Shown one piece after another: positions 34,303 to 43,880 of a DNA stretch of 64,000 nt; the stretch's first letter is position 1; each line of letters opens with the position of its first letter. The position numbers and the translations under genes are program-made. The notes beneath the pieces are model-generated. The model did no database searches. It was not told where the DNA came from and worked only from the letters and a program-made list of their open reading frames with translations. The DNA is taken from NCBI RefSeq assembly GCF_050624435.1, contig NC_134542.1:13661497-13725496 (forward strand), read 5' to 3'. The DNA is from Tenrec ecaudatus (lineage: Eukaryota; Chordata; Mammalia; Afrosoricida; Tenrecidae).

Positions 34303-34488
34303 TGATGGCATAGTGGTTACATGTTGGCCTATTCGCCAACAGGTAAGCAGTTCAAAACCACCAGCTGCTTCTTGGGAGAAAAGACAGGACTTTCTACTCC
34401 TGTAAGGAGTTGCAACCTCAGCAATCCACAGGTGCAGTTCTACCCTGTCCTTAGGGTCATTATGAGTTGACTAGATGACAGTGAATGA
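34303..34488 (+). mobile_element. tRNA-derived SINE
   Basis: TGGCATAGTGGTTACATG A-box-like block, AAGCAGTTCAAAACCACCAG B-box block and TTCTACTCCTGTAAGGAG body; full length apart from the extreme head. Confidence 0.8.
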
Positions 34489-34544
34489 GAAAATCTAAAA
34501 AGAAGGGGAGTGAGGGTTGAGACCCGCCCCCATCAAAGTATCGC

Positions 34545-34830
34545 ACCTACAGATCTCAGCAAGTCACCTGAGTCTGTTGCCCTGTGACGGCTTGAGTGCC
34601 GTCAGAAGCTATGTGACTGGTGTTTCAAGTACCAGCAGGGTCCCCTCCAGTAGACAGGTTAGAGCAGAGCTTACAGATGAAGAAAGACTAGGAAGAAAGG
34701 CCCAGTGATCTACTTGTGAAAAGTAGCCAGGAAAACCCAATGGACCACACCAGAGCATCGGCTGAGACCGTGCCAGACCCCAAAGTGTGGGCTGATAACA
34801 GTGCTGGATCAGCTGCTGCAGTTGGAAGGC
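34545..34830 (+). mobile_element. RTE-clade LINE, 5' UTR fragment
   Basis: GTTTCAAGTACCAGCAGGGT, AAAGACTAGGAAGAAAGGCC and ATCTACTTGTGAAAAGTAGC resemble the RTE 5' UTR. The first block is shared with the copy starting at 56190 (TTTCAAATACCAGCAGGGTC). Confidence 0.65.
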
Positions 34831-35650
34831 ACCACGCATAGACCATACCAGGAAACTCAAACACCCAGTGATCAGATGACTGTGCAGAACCAAGCATGGC
34901 TCACCCTGCGGTACAGAAAGTCAACCACAGATCGAAGCTGACAATCGATAGCAGCAGATCTCAGAGCTGGCTCCATCCCCGGGTATCACAAGACACTGGC
35001 TTCTTTGATGGCAGTACAGACTGGGGAAGCAAAAGGAGACAGACCTGTTAAGAGACCCCAGCTCTCTAACCATAGGCACTTAGAAAAGTAAAATAAGTAA
35101 AGAATTAAACAGGGCAAAGGTGCATTCATAAGTTACAATATATTCAGGGGCAGAAAACCAGTCATTGCTAATGGCTAAGCAAATTAATGGGCATACTGAT
35201 TTGCCCAGAAATTGTTATTTACTATGGGTAATGTGATGCAGTGTGTTAAAAACAAACTATTGCTGACCTTAGAACTTTTATTTAAGAAAGAGCAGAAATG
35301 ATGCCCCCAAGTAGTCATCTTTTAACCTCTCTGCCATCTGTTTGGGTGAAAGTCTATATAAATAGGCCAGTAAGCACCATGATCACGAATTATATTACTA
35401 GAAATCTTTTGTCAGTTTACCATTAGCATTAAATGTGAAGCAAGAAGCAGGCTTATTAAATCTGAGAGTAGATTTTCATTCTCCATAGAGATATACAAAG
35501 AACCTTTGATATTGTACTGTGGGCGCTAAAATCAAAGCTATCACACCTTAGCCAAGTGCACTTCTCACTGCTCAGCCTCCGGGGAAGTCTAATCCGAGCT
35601 AACCTAGATTCTAGCTGGATGCACGTTTATCAGGTGCTTTACTCAGCTTT
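34831..35650. other. Unassigned non-coding DNA
   Basis: Nothing recognised. Confidence 0.4.
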
Positions 35651-35658
35651 CGCTAGAG

Positions 35659-35862
35659 CAGTGGTTCTCAACCTGTGGGCCGCGACCCCTTTGGGGGTAG
35701 GGGGTCGAACGACCGTTTCACAAGGGTCACCCAATTCAAAACAATAGCAAAATTACAGTTAAGAAGTAGCAATGAAAATAATTTTATGTCTTGGGGGGGC
35801 ATCACCACCACATGGGCAACTGTATTAAAGCATCACAGCATTAGGAAGGTTGCGAACCACTG
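35659..35862 (+). mobile_element. SPIN-like non-autonomous hAT element
   Basis: 204 bp. The left end CAGTGGTTCTCAACCTGTGG and the complement of the right end CAGTGGTTCGCAACCTTCC are SPIN/URR1-type terminal repeats. Flanked by 8-mers CGCTAGAG (35651-35658) and CTCTAGAG (35863-35870), 7 of 8 identical and close to the SPIN preference NTCTAGAN. The body (GCAAAATTACAGTTAAGAAG) matches the known non-autonomous SPIN family. Confidence 0.9.
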
Positions 35863-35872
35863 CTCTAGAGAA

Positions 35873-35960
35873 ATATATATAATATATATATATATATGTA
35901 TGTATATAATCTCCATATACCTTATATAGATAGATAGAGACATAGATATATTTATACAGG
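35873..35960. repeat. AT-rich microsatellite cluster
   Basis: (AT)n, GTAT and GATA units directly after the SPIN-like element. Confidence 0.8.
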
Positions 35961-36456
35961 GGATTGGCATGTGCATTGTAGGGGCTGTCAGGCTGAAACT
36001 CCACAGGCCAGGCAACACGCTGGAGAATTCTGTGGGCTCTTTGCCGGAGAGCCAGAGATCAGCAACAAGGTAGAGCGCAAGGAGGGACATTTGACCAAAA
36101 CACCCATTTGTAATTTGAAGTCCAACCACACTTTAAAGTTGTAGTCAGTTGATTGAATGCATTTGGACACACTATGGAATAGAAACTAGTTCTAATTTTC
36201 TTGGGCACCTCGGAGCCAATTTTGACGCATAGCAACCCTAGACAGCAGACAGTGTCAGAATAACTAATAAGCAAGGTAAGCAAAGTCTTATTTGTTCTTA
36301 TTTACTAATCTGCAGCGAATAATTTCACAATTTTTTTTATTATAGCAAAGATTCCATTTCTAGATATGTCTGTACTCTGTGTCTCTCTCCCATCCCCATA
36401 GAATTTTCTTACAGAATCGAAGTCTATTTTCAAAGCTACAAACCTTAATAGTGATG
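35961..36456. other. Unassigned DNA with a SINE scrap
   Basis: A short reversed SINE scrap (ACGCATAGCAACCCTAGACA) lies near 36205-36250; otherwise nothing recognised. Confidence 0.4.
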
Positions 36457-36615
36457 AAGGAGCCCTGGTGGTGTAGTGGTCATGAGTGGAGCTGAGATCA
36501 GCATGGTCAGCAGTTCAAACCCACCAGCAGCTCTACGGGTAAAAGACTATCTAAGTCTTGGAAACCCACAGGGGGTCACTATGAGTTATCATTGACTCAA
36601 TGGCCATGAGATTTT
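36457..36615 (+). mobile_element. tRNA-derived SINE
   Basis: GGAGCCCTGGTGGTGTAGTG head with a clear A-box-like block, GGTCAGCAGTTCAAACCC B-box-like block, shortened body and TCACTATGAGTTATCATTG tail. Confidence 0.85.
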
Positions 36616-36689
36616 GTTTTTATTTTTAAATAGTAATGAGTACATAGTAAATAAATTAGGCACGGGCTTACTTAGCAATCTGTAATGAA

Positions 36690-36835
36690 CCATTTCACCT
36701 GTTATCTGCCCCTGATGTCAGAGTAGAACTGCCCCCACAGGATTTGCTAGGCTGAGATCGATACAGGAGTAGATCACCTGGTCGCTGGCCTTGGAGTTAG
36801 CAGCCAATGTTTAACCATTAGGTCTCCAGATCTCC
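36690..36835 (-). mobile_element. tRNA-derived SINE, partial
   Basis: GTAGAACTGCCCCCACAGG body and TTAACCATTAGGTCTCCAG head side in reverse. Confidence 0.6.
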
Positions 36836-37127
36836 TACTTGCCGCATAAATAAGCCCAATTAGTGTCTGTGTATCCACACGATAGCTGCCATTTTGGAAT
36901 ACCTTCCACATTGTTCACTTACATTCTAAACTTTTCAAGAGTCCTTTAATTTGATAATTTCTCCAAACAACTGGGAATAAGAGGCTGGCCAAAACAGCAC
37001 ATAAATTAACCTTCACACCAAGGACAAGTTAGAGCAGATCTTGCTTTGGGGTGGAGGTCAAAGGCCTTTGCAATCTTAAGATTTAATGATTATCAGTCCT
37101 GGAAGAGAGAGGGAATATATATTTATG

Positions 37128-37360
37128 AGGGAGTATGTTTTTTGTTTTTTGAAAAAACAGAAATTTTTTTCAAAGCTATGTATTTTAAAAAATTAATAAA
37201 ACAACTACATTAGCTTCAAAGTACTCTCCATTATACTTAATACATTTATCAAATCTGAAATTCCATTCTTGGAAACATATTTCAAGCTCATCTGTTCAGA
37301 TGGCTGACAGCTGTGTATATAATCATCAATACAACCTTTCATTAACTTACACTGCATCAT
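37128..37360 (-). mobile_element. Mariner 3' end fragment
   Basis: The complement encodes a C-terminal transposase piece (NFRFDKCIKYNGEYFEAN) matching the mariner at 6012-6909. The outer end AGGGAGTATG is close to that element's terminal repeat. Confidence 0.7.
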
Positions 37361-37874
37361 TCACACAAAATACTTAGAATAGTTCTGAGTCCCTAGAATA
37401 ATCTTGATAAATGTTTGTTGTTGCTTACATTTGTAATTTTTAGTAGATCAACTCTTGGCTTGATTTTTTTAAGTAGGTTTGGTGACCTGCTTATTTTATT
37501 TTAAATTGTTTTAAATGACATGTCTTAGTCTAGTAGGCATGGCTCTGTTTTTGTGAATGAAAGTTATTAAACGTTTTGCCTTGTCTTCAATCCTTATTGT
37601 TTGAAAAATAGTGCCTAGTCAGTTCAGATTTTTATCTATACAGGTTAACAACTCATGTATTTTGATCTGAAAAAGCTGTTCTATACATGTATACTTTACT
37701 TCTCTAAACAGTATTTGAAATTCCACAATATTGGCTACATTGATGTTACTATCAATAGAATTACTATATGCCCCATGGAGATGATTCATACTATTCCCCA
37801 ACAAAAGGAAAATCATGTCCCTAACAGGGACCAGGGACACATATAAACCACAGATACATGAATGGACTTTGATA
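37361..37874. other. Unassigned AT-rich DNA
   Basis: Nothing recognised; it may be more of the old LINE-1 that follows. Confidence 0.35.
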
Positions 37875-39590
37875 CTTTCACACTTAAGCATAGGCCTAAT
37901 CTGAAATCAATTAGTTCATATGACATGGCTCTATTCAATACCCACCCCAAGAGGAGATCACCAAAGATAGGGGTACTATAGCAAAATGTGGTGAAGAAAT
38001 AAGATGGTGCTAGGGTATCAACAAGAATAGCATCTGGGCTCACCTTCCAGAAACTATCGATCGCTGAAGACAAATGTGTGCATAAGCAAACGTGGTAAAG
38101 AAAGCTGATGGTGCCCAGTTATCAAAAGATATAGTGTCTAGGGTCTTAAAGGCTTGAAGGTGAACAAGCGGCCATCTAGCTGAGAAGAAACAAAACCCAC
38201 ATGGAAGAAGCAAACCAGCTAGGGTGATCACGTGGTGTCAAAGGCATCAGATATCAGGCATCAAAGAATAAAATATATCATTGTGAATGAGGGGGGGGGT
38301 GCAGATTGGGGACCTAAAGCCCATCTGTAGGCCACTGGACAGCCCCTTACAGAAGGGCTTCAGGGAGGCGATGAGCCAGTCAGGGTGCAGTGTAGCAATG
38401 ATGCAACATTCAACTTTCCTCTAGTTTCTATATGCTTCCTCCCCCCACCCCACCCCCAGCTACTATCATGATCCCAATTTTACCTTTAAAATATGGGTAG
38501 ACTAGAAGATGTACACTGGTACAGATAGGAACTGGAAACACAGGGAATCCAGGACAGACGATCCCTTCAGGACCTGTGGTGAGAGTGGTGATACTGGGAG
38601 GGTGGGGGAAGGTTGGGTAGAAAGGGGGAACAGATTACAAGGATCTACATATAACCCCCTTCCTGTTGGATGGACAACAGAAGAGTGGATGGAGGGAGAT
38701 GTCGGAAAGTGCAAGATATAACAAAATAATAATAATTTATAAATTATCAAGGGTTCATGAGGGAAGGAGTGGCGGGGAAGGAGGGGGGAAAAATGAGGAG
38801 CTGATACCAAGGGCTCAAGTAGAAAGCAAATGTTTTGAGAATGAGGTTGGCAACCAATGTACAACGTGCTTGACACAATGAATGTATGTATGGATTGTGA
38901 TAAGAGTTGTATGTTCCCCCAATAAAATGATTTCATTTTAAAAAAAAGAATAGCATCTGGGGTCATAAAAGCTTGTCTTAGAACAGTCATCTTAGGGAAG
39001 TGGCATGTTAGTCAACACAGAAGAAGCACGCCACCTTGTGTGATACAAGGATTGTGAAAAATAAAATCCAAGACAGGAAGAAGGAACAGTATCAGAGCTT
39101 AAATTCTGAGCACCCAGTTTGCAGGAGGCTATAGATGACAGTGAAAGTCCCAAATCTAGTTGTCATGTCTCCTCTTGGATGAAGCCTCCCGTGAATTCCT
39201 CCTGACCATTGACTAGAGGTATGCATAGCCTTGCTATCACACAGAGTGTAGTGGAAAGTGGAGTGATACAGATTATCATTTGCTCTCCCTTTTGATTAAT
39301 TTTAAATTTGTTTTCATTTTTATTCTTTTCTATTATCATTTCTACTGAGGTTTTTTATGTTTTATTTTGGTATTTTTGTTGTTTTGTCTTTGCTGTTTGT
39401 TTTTTGTATGTTTGTCTCTATGTGAAATCCAGGACAGGTAAATATATAGAGACAGCAACTGGATTATTATATTCTTGGCGCTATGGAAGGGGAAATTGGG
39501 GTGAAATGAGTAATAACGAGTATAAGACGTAGAAAATACCCTAACATGTATTGTAGTGGTGATTGCACAACTCTTTGTTTAAATTTTTTT
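37875..39590 (+). mobile_element. Older LINE-1 3' region, interrupted
   Basis: Parts before 38039 and after 38945 parallel 13960-14900 (ATTAGTTCATATGACATGGC; GGGGTCATAAAAGCTTGTCT; GAGACAGCAACTGGATTATT). A younger LINE-1 end splits it. Confidence 0.7.
38039..38945 (+). mobile_element. LINE-1 3' end with 16-bp target duplication
   Basis: 907 bp ending in CCCCCAATAAAATGATTTC plus an A-run. Flanked by identical AAGAATAGCATCTGGG at 38023-38038 and 38946-38961. Complementary to the copies at 19183, 27967 and 31962, so they form one family, 5'-truncated to similar lengths. Confidence 0.9.
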
Positions 39591-40405
39591 TAAATATTAT
39601 TTCATTCCATGGCTCGATTTCTCACTCAGCCAACTTACTGAAGAAAAGAACTGGCTTCTTGACTCTGGAACTTAGGGCTTACCCCCAAACTAAATACTAT
39701 TGATTTTCTGTAAAAATATTATCCTATGTTGTGTCTTCAGAGATGAGAGACTTCCTGGAAACCAGAATGTCTCCACCTGTCAATTAATGTCCTTGACAAA
39801 CATATTGACCTATAAATAATGTCCTTGAAAAACATATTGGCCTCATCATTTCATAGTCTTTATACGAACATTGGAGTAAGCAAATCCAGACTATCTGAAA
39901 TTACCCTGGGCCTCCGATTCTACCTAATCTAAACCATTACCTCACATAGACCTCTGTTCTTACAATAAAAGGAAACCCTGAGCAAATTAAGACATGCTTT
40001 TATTGAAAAATACCCCATAATTTCATGATTTAGTATGAAAATATGGATCTGTCTCATTGATCACTTTTACATTCATTGCATATTGAAATTGTAATATTTT
40101 GGATGTGTTGAGTTGAATAAAAGACACAATGAAAATTCATTTCACCCGTTTCTTTAAACTTTTAAAATGTCACAGAAAGAAAATGGTAAGCTGTGTATGT
40201 AGATTGTAGTATCATTTTATTGAATAGCCCTGAGATGGAAAGTAGTCTTGTTTGCTGTAAAGACTACCTCATAGACTCACTTGGCCCACTCAAGCGATGA
40301 GAAGGACCTGGAAAGCTCCCTGGAATAAAGAAAGCTCCCTGAGGCTCCTTTATAAAACCTAATAAATTTCTTTCCTTCCTCAATCCCTCACTATAAATTG
40401 CTTTA

Positions 40406-40407
<2 letters not shown>
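39591..40407. other. Unassigned DNA with one arm of a direct repeat
   Basis: Bases about 40163-40237 recur, diverged, at about 41123-41197 (TGTAGATTGTA, ATTTTATTGAATAGCCCTG). Otherwise nothing recognised. Confidence 0.4.

Positions 40408-40408
<1 letters not shown>

Positions 40409-40483
<75 letters not shown>
40409..40483 (+). repeat. (TC)n(AC)n compound microsatellite
   Basis: About 30 TC units running directly into about 7 AC units. Confidence 0.95.
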
Positions 40484-40929
40484 TTCATTTCTGTGTCAAT
40501 CGCTTGGGGTCAGGAGGGTGGAGTTGTGTTCCTTCTTACTCCCATTCATCAGAAGTGATAGGAGGAGGTTCTCAGAAAGGGGCATAGCCAGGTCAGACAA
40601 ATTGACTGACATGCTTGCCACAGCAAGAAAAATATACAAATGCTGTGTGAGCCTGCCAGTTGCTTACATTGCCCAAGTTTTACACACGTTAGCTAAAAAA
40701 CTAAAAGACTTTAGTGCTCAAGCCTTTTGTAAGGTTGCTGTATTAGAGAGATACCACATTGAATCTGACAGTGTATTCTTGAAGTTACCACTGAAGAAAA
40801 CGTGCAACTAATCTTTCTTTCTGGGGCTTTTAACAGGGACCACAAATAGTGAGTCTTGTTGCCAAATGTATTGAAAGAAAGTCTCCTTTGGGTGTGTCGT
40901 TCTTCCCAAATAAGGATGACGTGGGAAAG
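40484..40929. other. Unassigned non-coding DNA
   Basis: A 97-codon plus-strand frame (40518-40811) has protein-like composition, but I know no matching family; see rejected items. Confidence 0.35.
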
Positions 40930-41358
40930 CTTGCTTGCTTTTTGCTGTGTTTATGTTCTACATCCCATTTGCCAACCTCCAGTTCTTTGGGGTTGAGCCA
41001 ATAGCCTGCCCTATTGCCTGCAGATCCCGGGGGCCATGTGACCTGTCGTCCTTGGATTCATTCACCTGTTCAGTCACAAGACTGACTTGCTGACCTTAAA
41101 TTCATCTACTTACGCAGCTTTTAAAATGTCATGGAAAGAAGTTTATAAATTATATATGTAGATTGTATTATAATTTTATTGAATAGCCCTGCTATGGAAT
41201 CACCTGTGGTTTTTCTACCAATCTTGGATTCATAAGTCCTTGAAATGACTTGAGTCAGAAGATGCATCCAGTTTAACATCTGACCCCTGCACTTGTAACC
41301 GACTATAGCTACATACATGTCACTGGTCTTGGTTCCCTAAAGAGCCCAACCTAACACA
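40930..41358 (+). mobile_element. MLT2-like LTR, diverged
   Basis: AGCCAATAGCCTGCCCTATT parallels the LTR at 24400-24757, and the 3' end (GGTTCCCTAAAGAGCCCAAC, CTAACACA) is ERVL-like. Part of it is the second arm of the direct repeat. Confidence 0.45.
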
Positions 41359-41586
41359 ATATCATTACTATCACATGCCAGTACATTTTTGCTGAAGATA
41401 ATTCAAAAGCCTGAAATGGAGGGTGGATTTAGAAGAGGATGTGAAACATGGGATAAACCTGCTAATAACAGGTAGATCTTTCTTGAAAGCAGATCATATC
41501 AGTTAACAACAGAGCACTTTCCTGTGCCACTGGGGTCCGTTCACTCTTATTGGAGTGGGAAATACGTTTCTTTGTCTAACCAACAA

Positions 41587-41636
41587 AACCCGAATCGTTT
41601 ATTCCAATCAATAGAGATTCTATAGGACAGAGTAGG
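41587..41636 (-). mobile_element. SINE tail-side fragment
   Basis: TTCCAATCAATAGAGATTC and TATAGGACAGAGTAGG match the reversed SINE tail and body; cut off by the SPIN-like element. Confidence 0.55.
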
Positions 41637-41835
41637 CAGTGGTTCTCAACCTTCCTAATGCCACGACTCTTTCATATAGTTCCTCATGATGTGGTGACCC
41701 CCCCACTCCAACCATAAAATTATTTTTGTTGCTACTTCATAATTGTCATTTTGTTACTGTTATGAATCAGGCGACCCCCGTGAAAGGGTCGTTCAACCCC
41801 CAAAGGGGTTGCGACCCACAAGTTGAGAATCGCTG
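41637..41835 (-). mobile_element. SPIN-like non-autonomous hAT element
   Basis: 199 bp. Left end CAGTGGTTCTCAACCTTCC; complement of the right end CAGCGATTCTCAACTTGTGG. Same family as 35659 in opposite orientation (TTTGTTGCTACTTCATAATT, CCCAAAGGGGTTGCGACC). Flanking 8-mers do not match cleanly. Confidence 0.85.
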
Positions 41836-41847
41836 GAGTGGTGCTTC

Positions 41848-42795
41848 TGTGACGGTTACATAATATCCTGTCAACTTGCGAAGAGGTGGAGCCTAGCCTG
41901 TCAATCAGGCCGCAGCTTGATGACTTCATTTGGAGGCGCTATGGAGATAAATACCCTGTTTTTCCTGAAAATAAGTCAGTGTCTTATATTAATTTTTGCT
42001 CCCAAAGATGCAGTAGGTCTTATTTTCAGGGGATATCATTTTTCCATGAAGAAGAATACGGTACATATTTATTGTTGAACCAAAAAAGAAAGGAAATTTA
42101 TTAGTACTTGTAGTATTTAGTAGTTGTCATCACAAACCAGCATAACCAAACAAACTGTGAATCCTTCAGTATCAAGAATTTCTTGTTACTACCATTATTT
42201 CCATGTACAACAATTTATAGTACATTTACTCATAATCTATGGTACATTTACTCACACTTCCTGTCTGTTGGCCGTAGTGAGCTGAGAGGCAGCGCTCACC
42301 GCTATGGTCCAGAGATATGGTAGCTTTGGGGTGCCTTATTATCGGGGAGGCCTTATGTTTGGGGAGGTCTCATTTTGGGGGGATGCCTTATATTTCGGCG
42401 AGAGACAAAACTGTAAGTAGGTCTTATTTCCGTGAAGGTCTTACTTTCAGGGAAAATCGGTAGCTTACTGGAGGCCAGACCCAGACACACTCCCTGTGAT
42501 ACATTCCTGTTGACAAGCTACATGGAACTACACTGATAGAGCCAGAACCCTGGAGCTGGAGGAACCACATGGAGACCCACACCAGTGCTGAGACGCTTCC
42601 ACCACCACTGGATCCACAAAGAGGAATTTATGAACTAGAATGGACATATGAGGTAATATTGGACTTATGGGCTTGACATGGACCGGGCTGGTATGTTTTC
42701 TTAATGTACAATTGCTCTTTGATACAAAGTTCTCTCTTATACACATATACATGTCTCCCTGGATTTGTTTCTCTAGACAACGCGGACTAACACAG
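41848..42795 (+). mobile_element. ERVL-type LTR, interrupted by a MITE
   Basis: Starts TGTGACGGTTACATAATATC and ends near TTTCTCTAGACAACGCGGAC, CTAACACA. Parts are 41848-41953 and 42461-42795. The middle block GGAGCTGGAGGAACCACATG parallels the LTR at 50228. Confidence 0.7.
41954..42460. mobile_element. 507-bp MITE with TA duplication
   Basis: Ends CCCTGTTTTTCCTGAAAATA and, as complement, CCGATTTTCCCTGAAAGTAA. TA lies at both sides (41952-41953 and 42461-42462). Removing it restores ATAAATAGCTTACTGG, in register with the LTR. Interior repeats of TAGGTCTTATTTTCAGGG type lie at both ends. Probably a Tc1/mariner-type non-autonomous element. Confidence 0.8.
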
Positions 42796-42930
42796 CTTCC
42801 TTATAAAGTTTACAGGACTGTAAATCTTTATGGAAGCAGACTAACAAATGTTTCTCCTACTGAGTGGCCCCAACCATTAATCTTTCCTTTTGCAACTGAA
42901 TTCGTAACCTCTGTACCACCAGGGCTCCAG
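42796..42930 (-). mobile_element. SINE, head-side part
   Basis: ACAGGACTGTAAATCTTTAT body and TGTACCACCAGGGCTCC head complement; the tail is missing. Confidence 0.65.
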
Positions 42931-43734
42931 GTGGTTTCACCAGGTGAAACTCCCAAGTAAATATGGTAAAAAGTCAAGCCCTCTTCAGTTATTGACAGAA
43001 CGTTGGATGTCAAATGGAAGCAAGGGTTCTTCCTCCTTCCTATCTTGAAGTGACGTTTACATTGTATGTGCCACCTTTTGAGTAAAGGGGGCAGTTTCTC
43101 ACCATGATTGAGTATGGAAACCCTTAGACCACACTGTCTGGGTTTCAATCCTGGTTAGAATCATCTTTTAGTTTGGGGTTTATTTAGGAGGTGATCCCAA
43201 GAATCGCTGGTGGGAACTGTGACAGAAAGAGAGGGGAAAGAAGGCAGCCAAGAAATCATGCATTTTCCAGTGAGATAGGACTGTGGATAACTCATGTAAA
43301 GCCCATCTTGGGATCTTTAGGAGCCAGTATAGAGCTTGTGCCTCAGTTGTTATGCCACCTGAAGGCCAAGAAAGCTATGGCAGTCTGGACAAATGCCCAT
43401 CAGTTGCAAGCTCCCAGGCACAGGAGGCTCCCAATTGTAGCTCTGGCTCTTCTAGCCTATTTTGCTTCTGGCACAGAGAGGACTCCAGGTGCCCAAGGGA
43501 GCCCTCAGTAAAGAGATACCGCTCCTGGCAGTTGAAGTCAGGCTTGGCTGTGCACTACATTGATAAAGCCCCAGAAAATATAGTTGACTCATTCATCATC
43601 TTTGATGCACACACACACCAGCAATAGAATCTTAGAAAGTTGTTCAATCTGTCTGTTACCAATGCTCCACATCTTAAAATCGGAATCATAATAGCATAAA
43701 GTCCATGACAAAAAGCCTCTTTTTTTCTGTTTTT
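42931..43734. other. Unassigned non-coding DNA
   Basis: Overlapping 106- and 114-codon frames at 43191-43627 show no known domain. An (AC)n run lies at about 43606-43620. Confidence 0.4.
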
Positions 43735-43830
43735 TTTCTCCTACAGAACAGCTGGTGGGTTCAAACTGCTGACTGTGTGTTTTGCAGGCCAATGTGGAAC
43801 TTACTGCTCATGTTCCCAGGGCTTCTAGAG
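43735..43830 (-). mobile_element. SINE, head-side part
   Basis: GGTGGGTTCAAACTGCTGAC and TTCCCAGGGCTTCT on the plus strand. Confidence 0.6.
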
Positions 43831-43880
43831 GTTTGCCAGGAGGATTAAAGACCTCAATTCATAAAAGCACTTAGATGTCA
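43831..43880 (+). mobile_element. MIR 3' fragment
   Basis: GGAGGATTAAAGACCTCAAT and AAAAGCACTTAG resemble the MIR 3' part. Confidence 0.4.

Noticed and set aside
36457-36530. tRNA gene
   Set aside because: A- and B-box-like blocks belong to the tRNA-derived SINE head; no cloverleaf can be completed.
40264-40488. Arg/Glu-repeat protein
   Set aside because: Translation of the (TC)n microsatellite on the minus strand.
40518-40811. 97-codon plus-strand frame with protein-like composition
   Set aside because: No family or motif recognised, no homologous frame elsewhere and LTR-like surroundings. A protein database search would decide; without it I do not call a gene.
43191-43627. Overlapping 106- and 114-codon plus-strand frames
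   Set aside because: Neither shows a domain, signal peptide or codon bias, and overlapping long frames in GC-richer DNA are common by chance.
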